A DNA stretch of 64,000 bases from Pseudomonas gozinkensis (GTDB taxonomy: Bacteria; Pseudomonadota; Gammaproteobacteria; Pseudomonadales; Pseudomonadaceae). This document shows, piece after piece, positions 1 through 8,345 of this stretch. The position numbers were made by a program, and so were the translations under genes. The number at the start of each line of letters is the position of its first letter. Position 1 is the first letter of the stretch. The stretch is taken from positions 4,180,501 to 4,244,500 of the forward strand of contig NZ_CP062253.1 in NCBI RefSeq assembly GCF_014863585.1, given 5' to 3'. The notes below the pieces were generated by a model. It was given only the letters and a program-made list of their open reading frames with translations, was not told the DNA's origin and ran no database searches.

Positions 1-1005
1 ATGTTTGGCCAGCTCTTCGGCGTTGACGTGAATCCGTACCGGCACACGCTGCACGATCTTGATCCAGTTACCGGTGGCGTTCTGCGCCGGCAACAGGGCG
101 AACGCGCTGCCGGTACCTGCGCCGAGGCTGTCGATGGTGCCGCTGAACTTCACGTCGCTGCCGTAGATGTCCGACTCGATCTCCACCGGTTGGCCGATGC
201 GCATGTCACGCAGCTGGGTTTCCTTGAAGTTGGCGTCGATCCACAACTGATCCAGCGGAATCACCGCCATCAGCGCGGTGCCCGGCTGCACACGCTGGCC
301 GAGTTGCACGGTGCGCTTGGCGACATAACCGGTGACCGGTGCGATCAAGGTGCTGCGAGCATTGGTCAGGTAGGCCTGACGCAGCTGCGCGGCGGCAGCC
401 ATCACGTCCGGGTGCGACGACACCACGGTGTCATCGACCAGCGCGCTGGTGGTTTTCAGTTGCTGTTTGGCGTTGGCCAGGGCGTTTTGCGCCGAGGTCA
501 GGTCATCGCGGGCGTGGGACAGTTCTTCCTGGGAAATCGCCCCGCCAGCGGCGAGATTTTTCCGGCGGTTGAAGTTGTCCTGGGCTTTCTGCACTTCGGC
601 CTGTTGCGCATTGACCTGGGCCTTCATGCCGTCGACGTTGCTGTACAAGCCGCGAACCTGGCGCACGGTGCGGGCCAGATTGGCCTTGGCACTTTGCAGG
701 CCGACTTCGGCGTCGTTCGGGTCGAAGTTGATCAGCACCTGGCCTTCATGCACCAGATCGCCGTCGTCGGCGCCGATGCTGACCACGGTGCCGGTCACCA
801 GCGGGGTGATTTCCACCACGTTGCCGTTGACGTAGGCGTCGTCGGTGCTTTCGCTCCAGCGCCCGATGAATTCGTGATACGCCCAGACACCGGCACCGGC
901 GAGGGCAACCATAACGGCCAGCACCAGCAGCATCACCTTGCGTTTGCGCGGATTGCCAGTGTCCTGGGCGTTGTCTTGAGCTTGTGTGTTTTCGGCAGTG
1001 GCCAT
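1..1005 (-). CDS. emrA: EmrA/HlyD-family efflux membrane-fusion protein, partial (C-terminus outside window)
   Basis: Periplasmic adaptor that would link an inner-membrane MFS pump (EmrB type, presumably just beyond the left edge) to the outer-membrane channel encoded at 1021-2490. Read from ATG at 1005 the frame is open to base 1 (335 residues). It has a basic cytoplasmic N-terminus, one membrane segment at about residues 24-43, the biotinyl-lipoyl-like half motif STDDAYVNGNVVEITPLVTG, a coiled-coil hairpin rich in Ala, Gln and Asn at about 100-200, the second half motif IAPVTGYVAKRTVQLGQRVQPG, and a beta-barrel region. E. coli EmrA is about 390 residues, so only the last few dozen are missing. 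It lies 15 bases after the outer-membrane gene and is probably cotranscribed from the marR promoter. Family is clear; the substrate is not. Confidence 0.9.
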   Translation of the reverse strand, partial: MATAENTQAQDNAQDTGNPRKRKVMLLVLAVMVALAGAGVWAYHEFIGRWSESTDDAYVNGNVVEITPLVTGTVVSIGADDGDLVHEGQVLINFDPNDAEVGLQSAKANLARTVRQVRGLYSNVDGMKAQVNAQQAEVQKAQDNFNRRKNLAAGGAISQEELSHARDDLTSAQNALANAKQQLKTTSALVDDTVVSSHPDVMAAAAQLRQAYLTNARSTLIAPVTGYVAKRTVQLGQRVQPGTALMAVIPLDQLWIDANFKETQLRDMRIGQPVEIESDIYGSDVKFSGTIDSLGAGTGSAFALLPAQNATGNWIKIVQRVPVRIHVNAEELAKH

Positions 1006-1020
1006 GACAAGTACCTTGAA

Positions 1021-2490
1021 TTAGTTGTGCGGCGTGGCTGGGGTGGCGTTGGCTGCGGTCAGGGTTTGCCCCTGGAAGCCGCCGCCCAGCGCTTGCATCA
1101 GTTGAATCGACAGGTCGATCTGCTCGGCATTCAGGTTCGCCAGCTGACGCTGGGCCTGCAGCAATTGCTGCTCGATGCTGAGCACGTCCAGGTAGTTGCC
1201 GATGCCGGAACCGTAACGCTGGACGACGGTGTTGTAAGAATCCTGGGCAATCTCGGTCGCATGCTGCTGGGCGCCGATCTGCCGGCCGATGTCACGCAAC
1301 TGGTTGATCGTGTCGCTGACATCGCCCAGGGCTTTCACCAGGCTTTTGTTGTATTGCGCCACGGCGAGGTCGTAATCGGCGTCGCGGGCATCGAGGTTGG
1401 CGCGCAGGCGTCCGCCATCGAAGATCGGCACCGAAATCGTCGGGGCAATGTTGAAGAAGCGACTGGCGGAACCGAACATCGCGTCCCCCAACAAGGATTC
1501 GGCACCGGCGGAAGCCGACAGGTTCAAGTTGGGATAGAAGCGGGTCTTGGCCGAGTCGATGTCCTTGCTCGCCGCCTCGACACGCCAGCGCGCGGCGACC
1601 AGATCCGGGCGACGGCCCAGCAGTTCGGCGGGCAGAACAGACGGCAGCGCGACAGCACTGGCTTGCAGGACTTTCGGTCGAGCGATTTCGTTGCCGCGAT
1701 CCGGGCCTTTGCCGAGCAACACGGCCAGGGCGATTTTCGCGCTGTTCAGGCGCTTTTCAGCGTCGATCAGGCTGGCTTCGGAGCTGGCTTCCAGACTTTG
1801 GGTCTGCTGGAACTGGTACTGGCTGTCGATCCCGGAGCTCAAGCGGCGCTGGCTAAGGTCCAGCATCTGTTTGGTGCGTTTGAGGTCTTCGTTGGCCAGG
1901 TCATAGACGATGTGCGCCTGACCCAGATCGCTGTAGGCCCGGGCCACGTCGGCGGCGAGGGTCAGTTGCGCGGCCTGACGGTCGACTTCGGCGGCGCGGG
2001 CCTGACCGAGTGCGGCTTCCCAGGCGTCACGCTGGCCGCCCCACAGGTCGAAGTTGTAATTGAAACCGGCGCTGATGTTGCGCACGGTGGCGTAGGCATC
2101 GCCCTGCCCTCGCGGGTCCTGATCCTTGGCCAGACGCGAACGGCTGATGCCGGCGCTGGCGTCGAGGGTCGGATAGCGCTCGGCATCGGCGGCGTACGCG
2201 GCGGCGTTGGCCTGATGGGCACGGGCGTCGGCGATCTGCATGTCCGGGCTGTCTTTCAGGGCTTCGCGGATCAGCCCGTCGAGCTGCGGATCGCCGAGGC
2301 TGGTCCACCAGTCGCGACTCGGCCACGCGGCCTGGGACAGGGTCACGCCGTTGAGCGATTGCCCGGTCTTGAGGGTTTTCGCGTCGAGGCTGGCGCCCTG
2401 GGTATCGAGGCCACTGTAGTTGGCGCAACCGGCGAGGATCATCGCCGACAGCACCAGTGTCAGGCTGCTGCGCAAGGTTTTACCGCTCAT
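1021..2490 (-). CDS. Outer-membrane efflux lipoprotein, NodT/OprM (TolC-like) family
   Basis: Outer-membrane channel for the adjacent EmrA-type pump. The 489-residue protein starts with a lipoprotein signal (LSAMILAGCANYSG; lipobox LAGC) and carries two outer-membrane-efflux repeats, including the typical LLGRRPDLVAARWRVEAA segment and long coiled coils rich in Ala and Gln. ATG at 2490 is preferred because AGGTGA lies five bases upstream; a GTG three codons earlier (2499) is the alternative. Either start overlaps the end of marR at 2480, so translation is probably coupled. The order marR - channel - emrA on one strand, with 15 bases to emrA, indicates a single efflux operon. Exported compound unknown. 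Confidence 0.92.
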   Translation of the reverse strand: MSGKTLRSSLTLVLSAMILAGCANYSGLDTQGASLDAKTLKTGQSLNGVTLSQAAWPSRDWWTSLGDPQLDGLIREALKDSPDMQIADARAHQANAAAYAADAERYPTLDASAGISRSRLAKDQDPRGQGDAYATVRNISAGFNYNFDLWGGQRDAWEAALGQARAAEVDRQAAQLTLAADVARAYSDLGQAHIVYDLANEDLKRTKQMLDLSQRRLSSGIDSQYQFQQTQSLEASSEASLIDAEKRLNSAKIALAVLLGKGPDRGNEIARPKVLQASAVALPSVLPAELLGRRPDLVAARWRVEAASKDIDSAKTRFYPNLNLSASAGAESLLGDAMFGSASRFFNIAPTISVPIFDGGRLRANLDARDADYDLAVAQYNKSLVKALGDVSDTINQLRDIGRQIGAQQHATEIAQDSYNTVVQRYGSGIGNYLDVLSIEQQLLQAQRQLANLNAEQIDLSIQLMQALGGGFQGQTLTAANATPATPHN

Positions 2491-2962
2491 TTTGTTCACC
2501 TAACCGCTGGAGGGTGATCGGGTCACCGGCTGCCAGCAAAATTTTCTTGAGGATGTATTCCAGGGTTTTCAACTCGTCCGGGGTCACGGCGCCCGCCAGT
2601 TCATTCATGGCGTCGGCGCCGATGTGCGGCAGGCGATCGGCCAGTTGCTGGCCCTGTTCGGTGAGTTTGAGTTGCACCTGACGGCGATCGCCTTCGCTGC
2701 GTTGGCGAACCAGGAAACCTTTCTGCTCCAGACGGTCGAGCATGCGGGTCATCGAACCGCTGTCCAGCGACAGATGCCGGCACAGCTCGGCCGGGGTGTC
2801 GACGCCGTACTGGGCCATGATGATCAACACCTTGAACTGCGCGGCGGTGATGCCGTGGGGTTCCATGTGGGTGTCGATGATCTTGTCCTTGAGCAGCGCG
2901 GCACGGCCGAGCAACAGGCCGAGATGGCAATGCTTGAATTCGTCGGGGGTGAAATGCTTCAT
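2480..2962 (-). CDS. MarR-family transcriptional regulator of the efflux operon
   Basis: Winged-helix regulator of 160 residues, normal for MarR/EmrR proteins. The recognition region reads HLSLDSGSMTRMLDRLEQKG, followed by the wing with the family signature GDRRQVQLKLTEQG. It is the first gene of the marR - outer-membrane channel - emrA operon and its stop overlaps the channel start. AGGTGAG lies just upstream of its ATG. Two copies of a perfect palindrome sit 14-60 bases upstream of the start, as expected for autorepression. By analogy with EmrR it should release DNA on binding a small aromatic or lipophilic ligand; this is inferred from the family. Confidence 0.92.
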   Translation of the reverse strand: MKHFTPDEFKHCHLGLLLGRAALLKDKIIDTHMEPHGITAAQFKVLIIMAQYGVDTPAELCRHLSLDSGSMTRMLDRLEQKGFLVRQRSEGDRRQVQLKLTEQGQQLADRLPHIGADAMNELAGAVTPDELKTLEYILKKILLAAGDPITLQRLGEQNER

Positions 2963-2976
2963 GTGCTCACCTAATA

Positions 2977-3022
2977 ACTGCCTAGGCAGTGAATGTATGT
3001 CGAGATGTTACTGCCTAGGCAG
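2977..3022. promoter_or_regulatory. Twin MarR-type operators (CTGCCTAGGCAG x2)
   Basis: The palindrome ACTGCCTAGGCAGT (2977-2990) is followed by a near-identical copy ACTGCCTAGGCAGC (3010-3023). The start-to-start spacing is 33 bases, about three helical turns, so two dimers would bind the same DNA face. The pair lies directly upstream of marR and is absent elsewhere in what I read. Binding by the adjacent MarR protein is inferred from position and symmetry. Confidence 0.8.
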
Positions 3023-3100
3023 CGAATGTCAACGTAATAGTTAGGTTGCTTTGTAATTAGTTGACCAGTGGACTGGGTTTTGTGGTGCCCATACAGACGC

Positions 3101-3207
3101 AATCGCTGGCAAGTCGAGTCGTCGCACCGCAGCTCCCACAGGTTCTCCGGCATACATCAATTTTGTGTACGACAAGTACCGGGTGGGAGCTGGCTTGCCA
3201 GCGATGG
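3101..3207. repeat. REP doublet (CTGGCTTGCCAGCGATGG family)
   Basis: Two inverted copies of a Pseudomonas REP unit, one degenerate (ATCGCTGGCAAG...AGCTCCCACAGG) and one intact (GTGGGAGCTGGCTTGCCAGCGATGG), lie between marR and the convergent 3230-4552 gene. The intact arm forms a strong hairpin around CTGGCTTGCCAG. Confidence 0.75.
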
Positions 3208-3229
3208 CAGCGACTCGGTATAGAGCCAG

Positions 3230-4552
3230 TCAGGATTTGTCGGAGGGATGATTCATCGGTGGCGGCTGAAGGGGATGGACTTCCCGCCCGCGCAACGCAG
3301 TCGCCACATACCCGCAGGCACGCCTGGCTCCCGCGTAAATGCCGTGCCAGCCCGGCGGCGCTGGCTCGATGGCAGCATGCAACGCCCGCGCATAATCGAG
3401 CACCAGGCCGGGTGTCCAGGCCATGGCCTCGGCGCGCTTGCGCACCTGGGCCGCGACCCAGAATTCGGGGCTGATGATGATCCGGGCAAAATCCAGCATG
3501 CTCGAATGCCCCCGGTTCATCGCGCCCTCGAGTGCTGCCTCAAGGCTGTGCGCGACAGCACTCGAACAATTGCGGCTGGTAAGGTTGTAGGTGGTGTTCT
3601 GTCGATAATCCGCCCAGAACGCCTGAAGCCGCGCGGCATCGTAGTGCGCGAAGCTGACCTGCACCGAGGACGGGCACCAGTCGGCCACTTCGCTCGCATA
3701 GTCCGGCAGAAACCGCCCCGCCACGTCGTTGTTCGGCGTGGCCCGCAGCAACCGCACGAAATCCCCCGCCGAGCGATCGATGTCGTCCAGCGGATAATGG
3801 CTGATGTAGATGTCCGGCCCACACTCCATTGCCGCGTGGCCGGCAGAGATGACGCCGTTGATATCGACCGCCGCGATGTAACGATTGAGCAACCGATTGC
3901 GCACCAGGGTGTCTTCAACGGTGCCGCTCGGTGTCCAGACATGGATCACCATTGCGCTGTTGCATGCAGGGGCATGGACCGGGGCAGGCGTCACCGGCGC
4001 CGGTCTGTTCTTGAACCGCAATGCCTGCTGCAACAAGGCACAGCCCGAAAGAAAGATGCTCATGCCAATGCAGAATGGCACCGTCCCCTTGTAAAGACTC
4101 GGATACGGTTCGAGGATGAACACGCCAAAGCCGATCTCGAACAGCGCCACCAGCAGTGACATTCGCCAACCGACAAAGCGCACCACCACCGCAGCCGCCA
4201 GCCGAAAACCGCCATCGAGCAGAAAAGCCGCACCGAACAACACCGCGAGAATCACACCGGCAGCATGCTGTCGGTCGACGATCAGCAGCCCCAGCAGCAG
4301 AAACGCCAAACCGCGAGCCTTGCGCAAAGCCGCCGCCGTGCCGGTTTTCGGAGCCGGCACCAACAGAATGATCAGGGCTTCGAGCAACAACAGATAGCCG
4401 AACACATGCAGCGGAAAATACAGAACACCGTCCAGCGCATCGATGAAGATGGCCACACCGGCCGCGCCCCAGACAACGCCGGTCAATGCCAGTGCTGACC
4501 AGCGCCGCCGGACAAAGTCGTGACCGAGCAAGACCATACTCAAACGGACCAT
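3230..4552 (-). CDS. HdeD/DUF308-like membrane domain fused to a permuted papain-like (NlpC/P60-type) domain
   Basis: A 440-residue two-part protein. Residues 15-180 form about six hydrophobic helices with the short-loop pattern of HdeD/DUF308 acid-resistance membrane proteins. A Pro/Ala-rich linker (184-197) leads to a soluble domain of about 240 residues. There SAGHAAMECG (His239) precedes NLTSRNCSSAVAHSLE (Cys329), the His-before-Cys order of circularly permuted NlpC/P60 and related papain-fold enzymes, so Cys329/His239 are the likely catalytic pair. Loop counting does not settle which side of the membrane the domain faces. It could be a peptidase, amidase or acyltransferase. No clear ribosome site; ATG at 4552 is kept, with Met6 possible. 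It stands alone between marR and tamB. Confidence 0.75.
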   Translation of the reverse strand: MVRLSMVLLGHDFVRRRWSALALTGVVWGAAGVAIFIDALDGVLYFPLHVFGYLLLLEALIILLVPAPKTGTAAALRKARGLAFLLLGLLIVDRQHAAGVILAVLFGAAFLLDGGFRLAAAVVVRFVGWRMSLLVALFEIGFGVFILEPYPSLYKGTVPFCIGMSIFLSGCALLQQALRFKNRPAPVTPAPVHAPACNSAMVIHVWTPSGTVEDTLVRNRLLNRYIAAVDINGVISAGHAAMECGPDIYISHYPLDDIDRSAGDFVRLLRATPNNDVAGRFLPDYASEVADWCPSSVQVSFAHYDAARLQAFWADYRQNTTYNLTSRNCSSAVAHSLEAALEGAMNRGHSSMLDFARIIISPEFWVAAQVRKRAEAMAWTPGLVLDYARALHAAIEPAPPGWHGIYAGARRACGYVATALRGREVHPLQPPPMNHPSDKS

Positions 4553-4625
4553 AGGCGCCCCCGGGGCGTTTCGGGCAGCCGCAAACGGCGCCCTTCAAGC
4601 TGCGGTCAGTCTAATACATCCAGAA

Positions 4626-4656
4626 AAAAGCCGGATCGTGGTCACACGATCCGGCC
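4626..4656 (-). terminator. Rho-independent terminator after tamB
   Basis: On the minus strand the stem GCCGGATCGTG / CACGATCCGGC with a 4-base loop is followed by a run of six T. It lies directly after the tamB stop codon. Confidence 0.85.
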
Positions 4657-4670
4657 AGGGGGAAGGCGGG

Positions 4671-7600
4671 CTAGAAATCCCGCTTGTAGAAGATGTCCAG
4701 CGAACTGGCCACGCCGCTGGCGGCTTCGAGGTAAACCTTCTTGCTCAGCTTGTAACGCAAGGCGATGGTGTTGGCCGGCTCGAACACGCCGACGCCGTAA
4801 CGCAGGCTGAGTTTTTCGGAGATATTGCCGCTGGCCACCACGCTGGTGGTGTTGCCACTGCCCTGGGTGTCGAGCTGGAAATCCTGAATCCCCAGATCCT
4901 TGGCCAGACCGCTGGTGACCCCGGAACTGCCCATCAGGCCCAGACCGAGCGCCGCTTGCGCGAGCATGTTGTTGTCCTCGCCGGTGGTGCTCAGCGGACG
5001 CCCCAGCACCAAATAGGACAGCGCCTGTTCCTGGCTCATGGCCGGCTCGGAGAAGATCTGCGTGGTCGGCTGCTCGGCGCTGCCGCTCAGGCGAATGCCG
5101 GCGATCACGTCATCAGTCTGGCGAATCGCTTCGATGTCCAGATACGGCTGATCCAGCGGACCGGCGAACAGCAGACGCGCGCGACGTACCGTCAGGCGCT
5201 GGCCGTAGGCGCGGTATTTGCCGTCGTTGAGCCACAGCTCGCCACGGGTGTCCAGGTTGTCGCCGATGTGCACGTGACCTTGCAGGTTGGCAGTCAGGCC
5301 GAACCCGGCGAAGCTCAACTTGTCCTGGCCGACCACCACGTCAATGTCCATTTTCATCGCCAGCGGCGGTTTGCCCTCTTCGGTCTGCGCGCCGACGATG
5401 ATCGTGTCATCGGAAACTTTCACCGTCGATGGCGGCAGCTCCCGCACGGTGATTTCGCCTTTGGGCACCAGCACCTTGCCGGCAATCGCCAGCTCATCGC
5501 CGGCCATGGAAATCTTCAGGTCCGGCGCGACTTCCAGTTTGGCGTAGGGCTCGACCGTCACCGGCAGTTGCGTACCCTTGAGCGCCAGATCCACCACCAG
5601 CGCCTGCCCCCAGGTGATGTTGCCGTTCAGGCTGCCCTGCCCGCTCTTGCCGCTTTTCCAGCCGCCGTTCAGTTGCACGGCTTCACCGGCGATCACCGCT
5701 TGCAGTTGCAACGCTTGCAGTTCGATCGGCAACTCCGGCCCGGACACTTCGCCGTCGCTCAGTTGCACCGTGCCGTTGACCAACGGCGCGAGCAGCCCGC
5801 CGGAAATCGTGCCGCTGCCGTTCAGGCGCCCGGTGAGTTTTTCGACCATCGGCACAAACGGGCGTGCCACCGACAAGTCCAGTCCGCTGAGGCGGAATGT
5901 ACCGCTGAGCGGTTTGTTCTTCGGCAGCGGGTTGAGCTGCGCCTGCACCATCAGCTCGCCAAGTTTGCCGCCGACGAAGTTGAGGTCGGTGTCGATGCGC
6001 TTGGGCGTGAGTTTGCTGGTGAGCTTGAGGGTCTGGTACGGGAAGTCGACCCACTGATCCTTTTCCTTCATGCGCAAGGTGCCGCCGCTGGCATCGACGC
6101 TGATCTGGCCGTTCGGGCCGCTGGCCGGCAGGTCCAGTTGCAGGTCGGCATTGAGCTTGCCCTGCCAGGCGAAATCTTTGGGCAGCCACTGCGCCAGGCT
6201 TTCGATCGGGAATTGCTTGAGGTGGTAGCGCAGCTTCGGTTCCGGCATCAGGCGCTGATCTTCACCGCACAGGCTGGCATTGCCGGACATCCAGCAATGG
6301 GCGCCGAAGTTGATCTTGCCGTCGGCCAGACGCTCGAGCTTGGCCGGGTTTTGCAATTTCCAGTCCTGGCCGCCGGCCTGAATGTCACCGCTGGCCAGAC
6401 GCCCGCGCCAGTTGCCTTTGTCCAGATTGCCGTCCAGGCCCAGCGCCAGTTTCAGCTTCGGCCCGAGCAGGTCGAGGTTGAGTTTCTGGTTTTTGATATC
6501 GCCCTGAGCGCTGGCGGTCAGGGTGCCCAGCGACGTGTCGCCGGCCTGGATGCCGCTGCCCTTCAGATCGATTTTCGCCCGTTGCGCGCTGTCGAGGGTG
6601 GCATCTAGGTTGAGGCTTTGCAGGCGATTGTCCTGGAACGCCAGTTGTGAACCTTGCAGGCCGAGCTTGCCTTGCGGCGCCTTGAGCGTACCGGCGACAT
6701 CGACCCGACCGTTGATCTGCCCGCGCAGTTGTGGCCAGAGCTGGGCCAGACGCGCCAGTTTGACGTCGATCTGCCCGGTGAGCTTCTGTTGCAGGCTGCC
6801 CTTGCCGTTGATGCTGTTGTCGCCGAGGCGGATTTGCAGGGCATTCAGATTCCACTGCTCGCCGGCGCCGTCGGCCTTGGCTTGCAGGATCGCCGGTTGG
6901 CCGCGCAGTTTGCCTTTCAGATCGAGGTCGGCATTCAGGCTCAGGCGTTCGTTTTTCATTTCGCCTTTGCTCTTCAACGGACCCGCCAGCGTGCCCGGCA
7001 ACTCCGCAACCCAATACGCCGGGTTGAGCGCCGACAGTTCCAGCGCGGTGTCCCAGGCAATGCCATCGGCGAACTGCACGTTCACATGACCTTCGGCCTT
7101 GCCCTGCCCGGCTTCGAGTTTCAGTTGTGGCAGGAAAATCTGCTTGAGATTGCCGCTGAACGGACTGTTCAGGCTGAACGCCCCCGCCGGCCCATCTGCG
7201 GCGGCGGCGAAGTTACCGATGTACTGACCGTCGGTGTAGGAGACTTCGCCCGTGAAGGTACGCAACGTGACCTGCGGCTCGTCGATCTCCGGATAGAGCC
7301 GGTGCCACGGAAAATCCAGCCAGTTGATGTTGGCCTGAGCGCTGAGGCCTTTGCTCCAGTCGACGTTGCCGGTGAGCTTGAGGCTTTGCTTGTCGTTGGC
7401 TGTCAGGTCGAGGCCGGCGATCTGCGCACCCTTGGCGTCAACCTTGCCTTTGAGCAACAGTGCCACCGGGCCTTTATCGGCAGGCAACGTGGCGTTGCCG
7501 AGCAATTGGTAACCGTTTTTCAGGTCGCCTTCGCCGGTCAACACCAATTGGTTGAATTGCAGGGTGTCCGGCAGATCGGCGCTCGGTTTGAACGCCTCCG

Positions 7601-8345
7601 AGGTGATCCGCACTTTGGCCGGCAGGTTTTCCACCAGCGGTTGCAGCTCGCCGCTCAACTGGCCGCTGAGGTAGCCACGGCTGTCGGCGTGCAGGTTGAG
7701 GCTTTTCAGCAGGTCGCCGTCGACTTTCAGCGCCAGCGTCCAAGGTTCGGGAGCCGGCGACGGCAAGGTCAGATCACCCGTGATGTTCAGCGGCCAGTTG
7801 CCGGTCGGTTGTAGCAGGCCGGACAGATTCAGGCTCAACTCGTCGCGTTGCAGTTTCACGCTATCGATCTGCATGCCCTTGGCGGTCCAGTGCGCCGCCA
7901 GTTGCAGACCTTTCAACGCTTCACTGCCGTTGAACAACAGGCTGCCGACCTGCACGTCGCCCAGCTCGATGGCCACGGGCAATTGCAGATCAGGAAGTTT
8001 GATCGGGCCGCTTTCGGTGACTTCTTCGCTCGGCGGGAATTGCAGGCTGACGGTATCGGCCTTGAGCTGTTCGATGCACAACGTCATGCGCGTCAGGCAC
8101 AGCGGCGACCATTCGAAGATCGGTTTGCTCAGTTCGACGCGACTGGTGTCCTGCTGCCACAGCAGATGATCGGCGCTCCACTGCCCGCCGAGCCGACCCT
8201 GGAAATTGTCGACGCTCAGGCCCGGCACCAGACCCAGCACCCAACGGCTGCCGGCCTGCGTTCCGAGCACAGCGGTAACGCTCAATACAATCAGCAGCAC
8301 CAGCGACAACAGCGCCAGCGCCGAAATCTTCAAACCACGCTTCAC
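4671..8345 (-). CDS. tamB: Translocation and assembly module subunit TamB
   Basis: A 1224-residue inner-membrane-anchored protein that spans the periplasm and works with TamA in outer-membrane protein insertion and probably phospholipid transport. An N-terminal membrane anchor (about 8-28) is followed by a very long run of amphipathic beta-strand repeats and the C-terminal TamB domain (DUF490), with LDIEAIRQTDDVIAGIRLSG and a last segment ending YLEAASGVASSLDIFYKRDF, which resembles an outer-membrane beta-signal. Length is normal. The GTG start at 8345 overlaps the tamA stop (GTGA), so it is translationally coupled to tamA. A strong terminator follows. Confidence 0.95.
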   Translation of the reverse strand: MKRGLKISALALLSLVLLIVLSVTAVLGTQAGSRWVLGLVPGLSVDNFQGRLGGQWSADHLLWQQDTSRVELSKPIFEWSPLCLTRMTLCIEQLKADTVSLQFPPSEEVTESGPIKLPDLQLPVAIELGDVQVGSLLFNGSEALKGLQLAAHWTAKGMQIDSVKLQRDELSLNLSGLLQPTGNWPLNITGDLTLPSPAPEPWTLALKVDGDLLKSLNLHADSRGYLSGQLSGELQPLVENLPAKVRITSEAFKPSADLPDTLQFNQLVLTGEGDLKNGYQLLGNATLPADKGPVALLLKGKVDAKGAQIAGLDLTANDKQSLKLTGNVDWSKGLSAQANINWLDFPWHRLYPEIDEPQVTLRTFTGEVSYTDGQYIGNFAAAADGPAGAFSLNSPFSGNLKQIFLPQLKLEAGQGKAEGHVNVQFADGIAWDTALELSALNPAYWVAELPGTLAGPLKSKGEMKNERLSLNADLDLKGKLRGQPAILQAKADGAGEQWNLNALQIRLGDNSINGKGSLQQKLTGQIDVKLARLAQLWPQLRGQINGRVDVAGTLKAPQGKLGLQGSQLAFQDNRLQSLNLDATLDSAQRAKIDLKGSGIQAGDTSLGTLTASAQGDIKNQKLNLDLLGPKLKLALGLDGNLDKGNWRGRLASGDIQAGGQDWKLQNPAKLERLADGKINFGAHCWMSGNASLCGEDQRLMPEPKLRYHLKQFPIESLAQWLPKDFAWQGKLNADLQLDLPASGPNGQISVDASGGTLRMKEKDQWVDFPYQTLKLTSKLTPKRIDTDLNFVGGKLGELMVQAQLNPLPKNKPLSGTFRLSGLDLSVARPFVPMVEKLTGRLNGSGTISGGLLAPLVNGTVQLSDGEVSGPELPIELQALQLQAVIAGEAVQLNGGWKSGKSGQGSLNGNITWGQALVVDLALKGTQLPVTVEPYAKLEVAPDLKISMAGDELAIAGKVLVPKGEITVRELPPSTVKVSDDTIIVGAQTEEGKPPLAMKMDIDVVVGQDKLSFAGFGLTANLQGHVHIGDNLDTRGELWLNDGKYRAYGQRLTVRRARLLFAGPLDQPYLDIEAIRQTDDVIAGIRLSGSAEQPTTQIFSEPAMSQEQALSYLVLGRPLSTTGEDNNMLAQAALGLGLMGSSGVTSGLAKDLGIQDFQLDTQGSGNTTSVVASGNISEKLSLRYGVGVFEPANTIALRYKLSKKVYLEAASGVASSLDIFYKRDF

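Noticed and set aside
1..2517. 838-codon plus-strand open frame
   Set aside because: It is antisense to emrA and the outer-membrane channel, both with clear motifs; GC-rich third positions keep the antisense frame open.
4638..6608. 656-codon plus-strand open frame
   Set aside because: Antisense to tamB; composition rich in His, Arg and Gln without any domain.
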